From the NCBI GenBank assembly GCA_002353815.1, contig DEKK01000005.1, forward strand, positions 62,001-126,000: a stretch of DNA of 64,000 nt, given 5' to 3'. This document shows, piece after piece, positions 24,155-32,440 of this stretch; within the stretch, counting starts at the first letter, position 1; the number at the start of each line of letters is the position of its first letter. The notes under the pieces were generated by a model, which was not told where the DNA came from, did no database searches, and worked only from the letters and a program-made list of their open reading frames with translations. Position numbers and translations under genes: made by a program. The DNA comes from Bifidobacteriaceae bacterium UBA2724. Lineage in GTDB: Bacteria; Actinomycetota; Actinomycetes; Actinomycetales; Bifidobacteriaceae.

Positions 24155-25516
24155 ATGACATCCCCCGATTCCGGCGCCCTACAACCCGCCGTCGCATCGC
24201 CCAACCCTGCATCGCCCAACCCCTCATCGCCCAACCCCTCATCGCCCGACGCCCTGCGCCTTCTGCCCGTGCGCACCGCAACCGCAGGCGACCTCGACGC
24301 GCTCGATGCCGTGGAACAGGCCTGCTTCCCGCCGGCCGAAGCGGCCAGCCGCGACACCCTCGCCGCACGGATCGCCGTTTACCCCGACTGTTTCTGGCTG
24401 CTCGAAGGCATCGAACCCGAAGGCATCGAACCCGAAGGCGCCGAATCAACAAGCATCGAACAAACTCCCAGCGGCGATGCCGACCGGGCGCATCGCGGAA
24501 ACACCCCGACGCTTCTCAGCTTCGTCAACGGCATGGCCACCGACGAACCGCATCTGCGCGACGAGATGTACGACGACCCGTCGCTGCACTCCCCCGACGG
24601 CGCATGGCAGATGATCTTCGGCGTGGACACGCACCCCGCCTTCCGGCGCCGCGGCTACGCGGGCATGGTGCTGCGCCGGGTCATCGACGACGCACGGAGC
24701 CACGGCCGACGCGGACTCGTGCTCACGTGCAAGGACCGGCTTGTGCACTACTACGCTTCCTTCGGATTCGTGGATGAGGGAATGTCGGATTCCACGCACG
24801 GCGGCGTCGCCTGGCACGAGATGCGACTCACCTTCGAAAGCAACGATGAAAGAATCGCAGGCATGACTGATTCCACGATCTCCGGCCGGATCACGCCGAC
24901 CGCCGACGCCCCGACCCCGAGTGCATTCTCCGGCACAACGAATAGCCCCGCTCCGGCGTCTCCGTCACCCGCGCTATCCGCCGCCTTCCCCGATCTGGCG
25001 TCTTCGTCACCCGCGCTATCCGCCGCCTTCCCCGATCTGGCGTCTCCGTCACCCGCACCATCTGCGACAGGCAACGCGCAACCCGGCGCAACCTCCGGCG
25101 GCAAACTCGTCGTGGCGTTCATCTGCACCCACAATTCCTGCCGCAGCCAGATCGCCGAAGCCCTCGCCAGCGAGTACGCGCGGACAGGAAGACCGGGATT
25201 CGACCGATTCACATTCGTTTCCGCGGGGACCTCGCTGAAAGACACCATCAACCCCGACGCCCAACGCCTCATGCTCGACCAGTACGGCATCGATATGTCG
25301 GCCCGCGGGCAGCATCCCAAACTCATCTCCGACATCCCGCGCCCGGACATCGCGATATCGATGGGCTGCGGCGTGCGCTGCCCTTTCATCGGACGTCCCT
25401 TCGATGACGATTGGGAGCTCGACGACCCCACGGGACATCCCGACGAGGAATTCCTCGCCATCATGGACGCCATCGACCAGCGGGTCCGCGCCATCCCCGC
25501 CACATACGGTCGCTGA
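24155..25516 (+). CDS. Fusion of GNAT acetyltransferase and arsenate reductase-like phosphatase
   Basis: Residues about 35-230 form a GNAT domain: the acetyl-CoA loop is H-P-A-F-R-R-R-G-Y-A-G-M-V-L, followed by L-V-H-Y-Y-A-S-F-G-F. Residues 317-453 form a low-molecular-weight phosphatase fold of the ArsC type. Its nucleophile is in C-T-H-N-S-C-R (324-330), and two more cysteines lie at 405 and 409. Arsenate reductases of this class use Cys relays with thioredoxin or mycothiol. A Pro/Ser/Ala linker of about 85 residues joins the domains and contains near-perfect repeats. Both domains look intact. What the acetyltransferase acts on is unknown. Confidence 0.88.
   Translation: MTSPDSGALQPAVASPNPASPNPSSPNPSSPDALRLLPVRTATAGDLDALDAVEQACFPPAEAASRDTLAARIAVYPDCFWLLEGIEPEGIEPEGAESTSIEQTPSGDADRAHRGNTPTLLSFVNGMATDEPHLRDEMYDDPSLHSPDGAWQMIFGVDTHPAFRRRGYAGMVLRRVIDDARSHGRRGLVLTCKDRLVHYYASFGFVDEGMSDSTHGGVAWHEMRLTFESNDERIAGMTDSTISGRITPTADAPTPSAFSGTTNSPAPASPSPALSAAFPDLASSSPALSAAFPDLASPSPAPSATGNAQPGATSGGKLVVAFICTHNSCRSQIAEALASEYARTGRPGFDRFTFVSAGTSLKDTINPDAQRLMLDQYGIDMSARGQHPKLISDIPRPDIAISMGCGVRCPFIGRPFDDDWELDDPTGHPDEEFLAIMDAIDQRVRAIPATYGR
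24956..25060. repeat. 42-bp tandem repeat inside the fusion gene linker
   Basis: Units at 24956-24997 and 24998-25039 differ by one base, and a partial third follows. Each encodes a 14-residue Ala/Ser/Pro segment. The multiple-of-three length keeps the frame. Shorter repeats (S-P-N-P and E-G-I-E-P) occur earlier in the same gene. Confidence 0.9.
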
Positions 25517-25887
25517 TCGCACCGCGTTTCAAGCGCTCGACGCGACCGGCTCCATGTCTTGCGAACGGCGGAACCGCGCGGCAGTCACCGAGTCGCGCGG
25601 CAGTCACCGCGCTCCAGGCACGCCGCGCGACCTCGCGCCCCAGCCGCGCACCACCCACCGCGTCGCACATACCACACCGCGCCCCAGCCGCGCACCACTC
25701 CACCCGTGGATACCGCACCACCACCCGCCCCACCCGCGGAAAACGACGCGAGGCGCGGCACCGCAACCGATGCCACGCCTCGCGTGAACACGTCTTCCAC
25801 AACGCCATGCCAAGACGGGCCGGACGGCAAGCACAGACTTGCCATGCCCTCGCCAAGCGGCGCCTTGCAGAAAGACCGGCCCGGCGA
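25517..25887. repeat. Intergenic stretch with short direct repeats
   Basis: No gene is supported in these 371 bases. CGCGCGGCAGTCACCG occurs at 25575-25590 and 25594-25609. A 20-bp repeat, GCGCCCCAGCCGCGCACCAC, occurs at 25635-25654 and 25679-25698. It separates two convergent genes. Confidence 0.6.
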
Positions 25888-26292
25888 CTAATCCTGGGCG
25901 ATGATGGTTCCCGCCTTGGGGCCGGCATCGAGCAAATCGATGCGCGTGACGGTCATCACCGGCACCACGGCGGGGCGCTTGAGCCCATGCCCGTCGGCGT
26001 ACTTCAGCGCCTCCTCGTAAAAATCGCCGGAATCGACAAGCTCGACGGGACCGTGGAAACGATAGCCGCGCTTGTTGTCCTTGCTGGCGACCGCCACGAC
26101 CATCGTGCCGTTGTCGCGCAGGTTATGCAGGTGCTGGCGGGCGGTGCGCTCGTAATAGAACAGGTGGGAATCGTCCTTGACCTGCATCGAAATCTTCGGA
26201 CCGATGTCCGGGTACCCGTTCTCATCAACCGTGGCGATGTAGCACAGGTTGTTCGAAACCATCTCTTGCATATCCTGGGTCATCGCGACCAT
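25888..26292 (-). CDS. Pyridoxamine 5'-phosphate oxidase-like FMN-binding protein
   Basis: The 134-residue product is a split-barrel flavin reductase-type protein. Y-I-A-T-V-D-E-N-G-Y-P-D-I-G-P is the typical second strand pair, and R-T-A-R-Q-H-L-H-N-L-R and V-V-A-V-A-S follow. The start M-V-A-M-T-Q has AAGGAGG seven bases upstream. Small single-domain members bind FMN, F420 or haem. The substrate cannot be deduced. Confidence 0.87.
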   Translation of the reverse strand: MVAMTQDMQEMVSNNLCYIATVDENGYPDIGPKISMQVKDDSHLFYYERTARQHLHNLRDNGTMVVAVASKDNKRGYRFHGPVELVDSGDFYEEALKYADGHGLKRPAVVPVMTVTRIDLLDAGPKAGTIIAQD

Positions 26293-26495
26293 GGGGTTCC
26301 TCCTTGAATCATGCGGCGCATCAGACGATGCCGTGGCTTTATATGGTCCGGCTCCATTCTATCGGAGCCGCGTTTCGACACACCGCCGCCTCGGAGCCGC
26401 GACGATCGGCCAGATTCTTTTAAATGCCCCGATGACGTCACTCACGGTGGTAGCTTTGTACACACATCAAGGTTGATTGCTTCAAAGGGAAATTG

Positions 26496-27407
26496 ATGGA
26501 TGATAGGGATGACGGGAAGACCGCGGAACCATGCGGCCAAACGTTACCACCCGCAGCTGCCGCACGATGCACGCGGGTCGCGGTGCTTGACAATGATCCG
26601 CTTGCACTCCGCCAGATCATGGCATACGCAGAGCGTTACCACCCCGAGCTCGACATGCTGTGGTGTGAATCGGACGCACAGACAGCGCTGCGCCTCGCAC
26701 TGGCCGTCCCTCCCGAACCGGACGTTCTGTTGGTCGACATGTCATTGGACGCCATGACCGGTGCCGATGTATGCCGTGAGATCCGCAGCCGAACGGCAGA
26801 CATTGCCATCGTTGGCATGACATCATACGACACAGCACGATTCGCTCCCGAGGCCTTGTACAACGGAGCGCAATGCATCGTGGGCAAAGAGTCACTGGCA
26901 GGTATTTTCCAAGCAATCCGCACTGCGTACATCGGAGACTTCCACGCCATCGCGCGCAATGACGGAACCGTGTCATTGGAGACAGCTGAGCAGTCCCACG
27001 AGCGGATCATGCGAGAAGACGCCTCCGCCGCCGGCCCACTGACACATTTCTCCGCTGCCACGCCTCCTGCGGCAAGCCACGCAGACACCGATTCGCCACA
27101 TCCATCGCGCTGTGGGAAGACCGGTCTGCCATTGCAGATGCAAGCGCTCATGCATGGCACCCATCGAATCGATTCGCTCAGCAATCGCGAGCGCCAGACG
27201 CTGCATGCCCTGGCCTCAGGCATCGGCTCCCTGAGACAGGTCGCATCGATGATGGGGGTCACGGTGTCGGCGGTGAAGACATATCTCTTCCGCTGCCGCA
27301 TCAAGCTGGGCGTTGCCGACACCGCCGATGCGGTGAGGATGTATGTGGAATACGAAGCGCAGGCCGCGCAGCAGCATCGCGAGCATGACCTCGCATCCCG
27401 CGCATGA
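26496..27407 (+). CDS. LuxR-type response regulator (bacteriocin-linked)
   Basis: The ATG at 26496 follows AAAGGG. The receiver domain has V-L-D-N-D-P, the phosphoacceptor Asp in L-L-V-D-M-S, the Thr in V-G-M-T-S and the Lys in V-G-K-E-S. A linker of about 80 residues precedes a LuxR helix-turn-helix (L-S-N-R-E-R-Q-T-L-H-A-L through V-S-A-V-K-T-Y-L). The kinase follows after 48 bases and the lactococcin 972-type locus after that, so it probably controls bacteriocin production. GC content is a little lower than in neighbouring core genes. Confidence 0.9.
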   Translation: MDDRDDGKTAEPCGQTLPPAAAARCTRVAVLDNDPLALRQIMAYAERYHPELDMLWCESDAQTALRLALAVPPEPDVLLVDMSLDAMTGADVCREIRSRTADIAIVGMTSYDTARFAPEALYNGAQCIVGKESLAGIFQAIRTAYIGDFHAIARNDGTVSLETAEQSHERIMREDASAAGPLTHFSAATPPAASHADTDSPHPSRCGKTGLPLQMQALMHGTHRIDSLSNRERQTLHALASGIGSLRQVASMMGVTVSAVKTYLFRCRIKLGVADTADAVRMYVEYEAQAAQQHREHDLASRA

Positions 27408-27455
27408 CGCGTCGGTAGCGAACGGAGAACGGATGAGACTGAAGGGGGTTGAACG

Positions 27456-28904
27456 ATGAACAGGATTGAGAAGACGATCGATTCATGGGCAGGTCGCGAG
27501 AACAATCGCCAGACCCGGACCCGGCAGTCCGAGACATCCCACGCTAGGTCAGTCACCGCACCAGACGGCAATGCTTCAAACGATGGGGTGCATCCGCTGC
27601 CGATGGACGCACCGACGGTGGATGACTCGCATCCGCGCCGAAACCTGATTTCCCGTCACCACGTGGCATTCAAACGCGCCACGGCCTGGACGTGTCTCGC
27701 ACTGTCAATCATGGAAGCCGTGTTCGAGCCGCCACAGGATGGTCTGTCGCTTGCCTTTGGCGCTATCCATTGCGCGCTTCTCGCCGTCTTCCCATGGAGT
27801 CCCCGCGCCTGCTCCCTTGCATTGGTCGTCGAATTCGCCATCGCGATGCCGCTTCCGCTCAACGGCGGTCCCGCCGAGTATTGGGGAGTCTGGCTAGCAC
27901 TCGGATACATCGGCTATTCGATGCGCACATGGATCGGTGCGGTGGCCGTCACTGTGAGCGCAACGGAATACATATGCATGATTCTGTCCCGTGGCCTCCA
28001 CCTGGGAGGTTACATCATGCTTCCGCTCGCCATGATTGCGTTCTGGATCGCCGGCCGTTGCCTGAGGTGGAATGACGAAACGACGGAACTCGCCCGGAGC
28101 ATCGCAGAGCGTGAAGCGGAGAACAAACAGCTGAAGGCCGTGATGGCGGCTTGGGAACGCAATGAGAAGGTTTCGCTCAGAATACATGATGACGTGGCCA
28201 GTCACCTTGCGGCCGTGGCCATGGGACTCGAGACGAACATTCGATCCGCAGGATGCGAGACCGACCGCGCCGCGATGCAAGAGGCTCACAGCCAGATCAT
28301 CGCCGTGCTCGGCGACGTGCGGAGTATCATCACGATGCTCCGGGATGAAGCTGAACCCGTCGACGCGACTGATTCCACGCCACCTGTGACGACCAATACA
28401 GAACTCCATGGCAAAGATTCGCGCAATCCCGTACAGCCCATACCCGCACCGGCCGCAGCCACGCCAACTGCACAGATACCGACCGCACAAGTTCAGGAGA
28501 TCGCGCTGGACGGGTGGCTTCGCGAACAAACACGACGGCATGATGCGCAGCTTGCACAACTGGGTTTGCATGGTCTCAGCCTTGTATCATGCCCTGCCGA
28601 TGCCAAGGTGGACGGCGCAACGACGGGAATCATCCACTCTTTCCTCGACGAGATGTACACCAACATATCTGTGCACGGAATCACTGGCGCAAACTCATAT
28701 CTTGTTTCCATCACCTGCATCGGCAAAGAACTGACAGTGGAGCAATCAAACCCCATCGGCGCAAACGGAGCCTTCGCCGACAAGCCATCATCGGGACTGG
28801 GGCTCGAACTCCATACTCAGCAGATCGAAAGGGCCGGCGGCACCGTCGTCACCTCGCGCACATCCGATGCCTGGAGCCTGGTCATGCACATGCCGCTGGA
28901 TTGA
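27456..28904 (+). CDS. Sensor histidine kinase, degenerate ATPase motifs (bacteriocin-linked)
   Basis: A polar N-terminus of about 65 residues precedes five or six membrane helices (about 68-205), a coiled-coil and an H-box (S-L-R-I-H-D-D-V-A-S-H-L). The ATPase domain is divergent: the N-box reads D-E-M-Y-T-N-I-S-V-H-G, the D-X-G-X-G box is replaced by an N-P-I-G-A-N-G-like segment, and the S-S-G-L-G-L lid is present. This divergence is common in peptide-sensing kinases. It probably senses the bacteriocin or a related peptide. Confidence 0.88.
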   Translation: MNRIEKTIDSWAGRENNRQTRTRQSETSHARSVTAPDGNASNDGVHPLPMDAPTVDDSHPRRNLISRHHVAFKRATAWTCLALSIMEAVFEPPQDGLSLAFGAIHCALLAVFPWSPRACSLALVVEFAIAMPLPLNGGPAEYWGVWLALGYIGYSMRTWIGAVAVTVSATEYICMILSRGLHLGGYIMLPLAMIAFWIAGRCLRWNDETTELARSIAEREAENKQLKAVMAAWERNEKVSLRIHDDVASHLAAVAMGLETNIRSAGCETDRAAMQEAHSQIIAVLGDVRSIITMLRDEAEPVDATDSTPPVTTNTELHGKDSRNPVQPIPAPAAATPTAQIPTAQVQEIALDGWLREQTRRHDAQLAQLGLHGLSLVSCPADAKVDGATTGIIHSFLDEMYTNISVHGITGANSYLVSITCIGKELTVEQSNPIGANGAFADKPSSGLGLELHTQQIERAGGTVVTSRTSDAWSLVMHMPLD

Positions 28905-28996
28905 CACCATCCCCTCGCACGGCACGCGGCGAGACGAGCCTACGACCTCTGTCTTCCGAAACAGTGCTGCAACATAACCAGAACATGGCCAGTCCT

Positions 28997-29170
28997 TTAA
29001 TCTCCTCCGCAAAGCCAGGAGAGTTCAGGAGGACATGGCACTATGAGCTGCACCTTTCCCACAAGCTGCATAAACTGCCGATCGTCATCTCCGGAACCAT
29101 GTCCTGGCACGGCAACAGCCAGCATGCCGAACGACACCACGGCACACATCAGAGAACACAGAGCCTTCAT
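28997..29170 (-). CDS. Small secreted peptide, 57 residues, candidate RiPP or signal
   Basis: The ATG at 29170 has GGGAGG at the right distance. The peptide has a short basic start, a hydrophobic stretch to about residue 22, then G-H-G-S-G-D-D-D followed by a C-terminal half containing P-C-P-P and a second cysteine in W-L-C-G-G-D. Four cysteines are present in total. It lies between the kinase and the bacteriocin gene on the opposite strand. No family was recognised. It could be a pheromone, a second antimicrobial peptide or an immunity peptide, or a chance frame. Confidence 0.5.
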   Translation of the reverse strand: MKALCSLMCAVVSFGMLAVAVPGHGSGDDDRQFMQLVGKVQLIVPCPPELSWLCGGD

Positions 29171-29299
29171 CGGCACCTCCCATACAAGGCGATATCGGCG
29201 CAACATCGCAGATACGATGCATTGCCTGATGCGCACCCATCGCCTATGGAAAGGGTAGGTTATCCACATAAATAGTGCGAATTTCGATATCCAGATGGT

Positions 29300-29320
29300 G
29301 GTTTACAAACCGGTTTACAA
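29300..29320 (+). promoter_or_regulatory. Direct repeat GGTTTACAA upstream of the bacteriocin gene
   Basis: GGTTTACAA occurs at 29300-29308 and 29312-29320, 12 bases apart start to start and about 86 bases before the bacteriocin start codon. Spaced direct repeats at this distance are typical of response regulator binding. No firm -10/-35 pair could be set. Confidence 0.4.
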
Positions 29321-29405
29321 GACAAGGACACCGGGGACCATGCCACTACGCTGTAATCAGGGTTCGAGCTTTCGGCACGGCCCCATCATCTGAAAGGGAA
29401 GAAAA

Positions 29406-29732
29406 ATGAAAAACACCTCTGCTTCTATTCAGCGGTTCCGGAGAATCGCTGCGGCAGTGTTGCTCGTCGTCAGTCTGCTCGCGGGCGGCACAGCGCACGT
29501 GACCCCCGCCAACGCCTATACGGAAGTCGGAAAGGGAAAAGTGACGGCGCAATACTCTTTCTCATACAAAAACTGCGTGAAATCAAAACACTGGGCCGTA
29601 TTCCGATACAATGACGGTTGCAGGAAGGCAGTGACGGGCAAGTGGGCCATGGCGTTCCATTACTCAAAGGCAGATACGCACGGGCAGCCGGTCGTGGACT
29701 ACTCGGCCTATTGGGGCACGTACAGCATCTGA
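29406..29732 (+). CDS. Lactococcin 972-type bacteriocin precursor
   Basis: The 108-residue product begins behind GAAAGGGAAG. A Sec signal peptide with a basic start and a hydrophobic core at about 14-28 ends at A-N-A (35-37), leaving about 71 mature residues. The mature part has the family's pattern: an early Y-S-x-S-Y segment, then K-H-W-A-V, then V-T-G-K-W-A-M-A and an aromatic end (Y-S-A-Y-W-G-T-Y). Lactococcin 972 binds lipid II and blocks septum formation in dividing cells. Unlike it, this peptide has two cysteines (57 and 72) that could form a disulfide. The ABC exporter genes downstream are typical of the family. Confidence 0.78.
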   Translation: MKNTSASIQRFRRIAAAVLLVVSLLAGGTAHVTPANAYTEVGKGKVTAQYSFSYKNCVKSKHWAVFRYNDGCRKAVTGKWAMAFHYSKADTHGQPVVDYSAYWGTYSI

Positions 29733-29746
29733 CCCGGCCTCATCGC

Positions 29747-29780
29747 GGGCGGCGCATGCCAGAAACGCCATGTGCCGCCC
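29747..29780 (+). terminator. 12-bp hairpin after the bacteriocin gene
   Basis: GGGCGGCGCATG (29747-29758) pairs with CATGTGCCGCCC (29769-29780), one G-U pair, around a 10-base loop. There is only a weak T-rich tail. It could partly terminate transcription or protect the bacteriocin mRNA end. Confidence 0.55.
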
Positions 29781-29823
29781 GTATCTTCCGATAACAAAGA
29801 GACAAGAGACAAGGGAGTTTCTC

Positions 29824-30522
29824 ATGTTCACGAATGCAGCGCGGAGGGGCGCCGGCGCCGCCGCGGCGGCCATGCTGCTCGTCTCCCTGGGCGCATGCGG
29901 CTCCGCGGGGTCGGACGGCGCAGCCCCGTCGTCCGATCCGACGACGGCGAAGGCCGCGGTGAAGGCCTCCGACGGGACGGTGTTCGAAGGACCCTACGCC
30001 ACCATGTACAGGGACGGCTACGAAGACGCCAAGACGGACCTCGCCAAGGGGATCCTCAAGGACGGGAAGATCACCGACGAGGAATGGGAGGAGGCCAAGA
30101 ACGCGCTCATCGCCTGCGCCGCCGAAAAAGGAGTCACCGTCAAGTTCGAGAACTCCCAGACGAGCGCCATGAGCTGGAAGGCGCCCGCCGGCACGAGCGA
30201 CGATGATTTCAAGAAGATGGGCGAGGATGAACGCGCCTGCGAGACGTCGACGGATTTCGAGGCGATCTCGGCCATCGTGGATTTCAGCGCCAACAACCCG
30301 AACAACGAAGACCTGACGGGCGACGTGGTGAAATGCCTCGTCTCAAACGGGCTCGCCGGCGACGGGATGACCGCCGAGGAATACAAGCAGATCATGTCGG
30401 ACGAAGACAGGATGGCCAACACGTTCGGCAGGTACACCGACCCCTCCCGTCCCGAATACGATTCGGCGGGGGCGCAGAAGTTCGAGAGCTGCCATGACGA
30501 CCCAGCCGCAAACACGAAGTGA
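29824..30522 (+). CDS. Lipoprotein of the bacteriocin locus
   Basis: The 232-residue product starts behind AAGGGAG and has a lipoprotein signal with lipobox L-G-A-C at 22-25. The mature part is acidic, rich in Asp, Lys and Glu, with four cysteines and an E-E-W-E-E-A helix. Its position directly after the bacteriocin suggests a surface-anchored immunity or processing role. No domain was recognised, so that role is inference from context. Confidence 0.75.
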   Translation: MFTNAARRGAGAAAAAMLLVSLGACGSAGSDGAAPSSDPTTAKAAVKASDGTVFEGPYATMYRDGYEDAKTDLAKGILKDGKITDEEWEEAKNALIACAAEKGVTVKFENSQTSAMSWKAPAGTSDDDFKKMGEDERACETSTDFEAISAIVDFSANNPNNEDLTGDVVKCLVSNGLAGDGMTAEEYKQIMSDEDRMANTFGRYTDPSRPEYDSAGAQKFESCHDDPAANTK

Positions 30523-30561
30523 CCCCGCGCCCCGCGCTCACACCCGCAGGCACAAGGGAGC

Positions 30562-31740
30562 ATGGAGAGAAAAGGGATGAAAAGGATGGATGGGATGGAC
30601 GATCCTTCCGAGGCAACGGATTCCTCTGACGCCGCGCTCGAGACAATGCAACCCGAACGGCGGCACGGCCTCGGGGTCACCTTCTCCGTCGCCGTGCTGA
30701 TGGCCATCGTGCTCGTGTGCCTGGGCGCGGGCGGCGCGTTCCTCTACACGCGCACACAGCAGCCGGCCACCTTCCAGGGCACCACGTCATCCGACAGCGT
30801 GGCCGTGGAATCCGGCGAATTCAGCGACACGCATAACGTGAGCGTCACGGTCGCGCAGATTCGCAGCCAAAGCGTCATGTCGCCGATAAGCGGGACCGTG
30901 ACGCATGCCGATTGCTCCGCCGGTGCACAGATCGCATCGGGCACGTCGTGCATCTCGGTGGATGACCGCGCGCTGCCGTTCGTCTACCTTTCCGTCCCCG
31001 CCTACCGCGACATGCCGGTCGGGGTGAAAGGCAACGATGCGAAGGCGCTCAACGACGAACTGCGGCATCTTGGCTACGCGGCGCCGGACTCCAACACCGT
31101 GACCTCTGCGACCATCGCCGCATACAACGCTCTCGCGACCGCCATCGGCGCACCCAACGCCACCGACAACACCATCGCCCGCAGCGACTTCATCTGGCTT
31201 CCGCAGCAGACCGTGACCGTAGCCGATAGCAAGATGACCTACGGCGGCACCATTGGCGAAGGCGACGAGATGTTCTCCACATCCATCCTGCCCACGTCCG
31301 TCACGTTCTCTCGCACGCTGTCGAGCGGCACGCTCGCTGCAGGCGACCGTACGGTCTCGATAAACGGCGAGCAGTACACGATCCCCGACGGTATGACCGA
31401 GGTGGATGACCCCGACGTGGTGAACGCGGTGCTTGCAAGTCCCGAATACGCGCAGGCACTGAGCAGTGCGAACGGCGCAGCGGACGGTGCGGATGCCGGC
31501 GGTTCGGGCACAATTCAAATCTCGTATTCATGGAGTCTGGCCACACCGCTCAGCGTGGTGAGCGTGCCGCCGTCCGCGCTGTATGACGTGGATGGCACGC
31601 AGGGATGTGTGGTTGACGCAGGCACACCCCACGCAGTGTCAATCGTCGCATCGCAGCTGGGACGCACGATGGTGACCGCGGATGACGCGTTCGACCATGT
31701 GGACGTGCCTGCGCCGGCTAGAGCAGCGACGTGCAGATGA
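30562..31740 (+). CDS. Membrane-anchored exporter adaptor with peptidoglycan-binding-like segment
   Basis: A polar N-terminus is followed by one transmembrane helix (about 39-62) and a large external part. The early segment S-P-I-S-G-T-V-T-H-A-D resembles the half-lipoyl motif of HlyD/MacA-type adaptors. A-K-A-L-N-D-E-L-R-H-L-G-Y at about 155-167 resembles a peptidoglycan-binding repeat. Adaptors with this combination accompany ABC transporters in actinobacterial lactococcin 972-type loci. The start is uncertain because several ATGs lie close together (30562, 30577, 30586). Confidence 0.8.
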   Translation: MERKGMKRMDGMDDPSEATDSSDAALETMQPERRHGLGVTFSVAVLMAIVLVCLGAGGAFLYTRTQQPATFQGTTSSDSVAVESGEFSDTHNVSVTVAQIRSQSVMSPISGTVTHADCSAGAQIASGTSCISVDDRALPFVYLSVPAYRDMPVGVKGNDAKALNDELRHLGYAAPDSNTVTSATIAAYNALATAIGAPNATDNTIARSDFIWLPQQTVTVADSKMTYGGTIGEGDEMFSTSILPTSVTFSRTLSSGTLAAGDRTVSINGEQYTIPDGMTEVDDPDVVNAVLASPEYAQALSSANGAADGADAGGSGTIQISYSWSLATPLSVVSVPPSALYDVDGTQGCVVDAGTPHAVSIVASQLGRTMVTADDAFDHVDVPAPARAATCR

Positions 31741-32426
31741 GTGGGATGTACGACGTGGATGGCGCGGTCGAGACTGATATGGTCGGCGCGAACGACGCGG
31801 ATGCTGCACACGGTGCAGGCGCGCGCGTAGTGCTTGACAACGTAGGTCACACATTCGACGGACGCGACATGCTGTTTCGCCACCTGACGATGACGCTGCT
31901 GCCCCACCACGTCTATGCGCTCACCGGACCGTCCGGCTCAGGAAAATCCACGCTGCTGTCGATAATCGCCGGATGGTTGAGGCCGTCGCAGGGATCGGTC
32001 GAACGCATCGGCTGTGGCCGCACGTGCTGGGTTTTCCAAAACCCGCATGGCGTGGCACGACGCAAGGCCATCGACCACGTCGCGTTGCCGTTCATCGCAC
32101 GCGGCCATACGCGGCGCGAAGCCGAGTCAGAGGCACTCGAACTGCTCGCCGCATTCGGCCTGAGCCATCGCGCGCACAGCGACTTCCGAGCGTTGTCCGG
32201 CGGCGAGGCGCAGCGCCTCATGCTGGCGCGGGGCGTCGCGTCGCACGCGGGGCTTCTGCTTGTGGACGAACCGACAGCGCAGCTCGACCTACACGCCGCG
32301 CGCACCGTGACCGACCGCCTGCAGGCGCTGTCGATGTCCGGCGCGACCGTGGTCGTCGCGACGCACGATCCGAACGCGCGCGATGCATGCACCGACGTCA
32401 TCGATTTGCGGGATTACCAGGCATGA
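31737..32426 (+). CDS. ABC transporter ATPase of the bacteriocin locus
   Basis: The 229-residue ATPase has Walker A (G-P-S-G-S-G-K-S-T), the Q-loop (V-F-Q-N-P), signature L-S-G-G-E-A-Q-R-L, Walker B (L-L-L-V-D-E-P-T) and the H-loop (A-T-H-D). It resembles LolD/MacB-type ATPases. The ATG at 31737 overlaps the TGA of the adaptor gene, so translation is coupled. With the permease and adaptor it forms a MacAB-like unit for export of, or immunity to, the bacteriocin. Confidence 0.93.
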   Translation: MSGMYDVDGAVETDMVGANDADAAHGAGARVVLDNVGHTFDGRDMLFRHLTMTLLPHHVYALTGPSGSGKSTLLSIIAGWLRPSQGSVERIGCGRTCWVFQNPHGVARRKAIDHVALPFIARGHTRREAESEALELLAAFGLSHRAHSDFRALSGGEAQRLMLARGVASHAGLLLVDEPTAQLDLHAARTVTDRLQALSMSGATVVVATHDPNARDACTDVIDLRDYQA

Positions 32427-32440
32427 GGGGACGAGGATCG

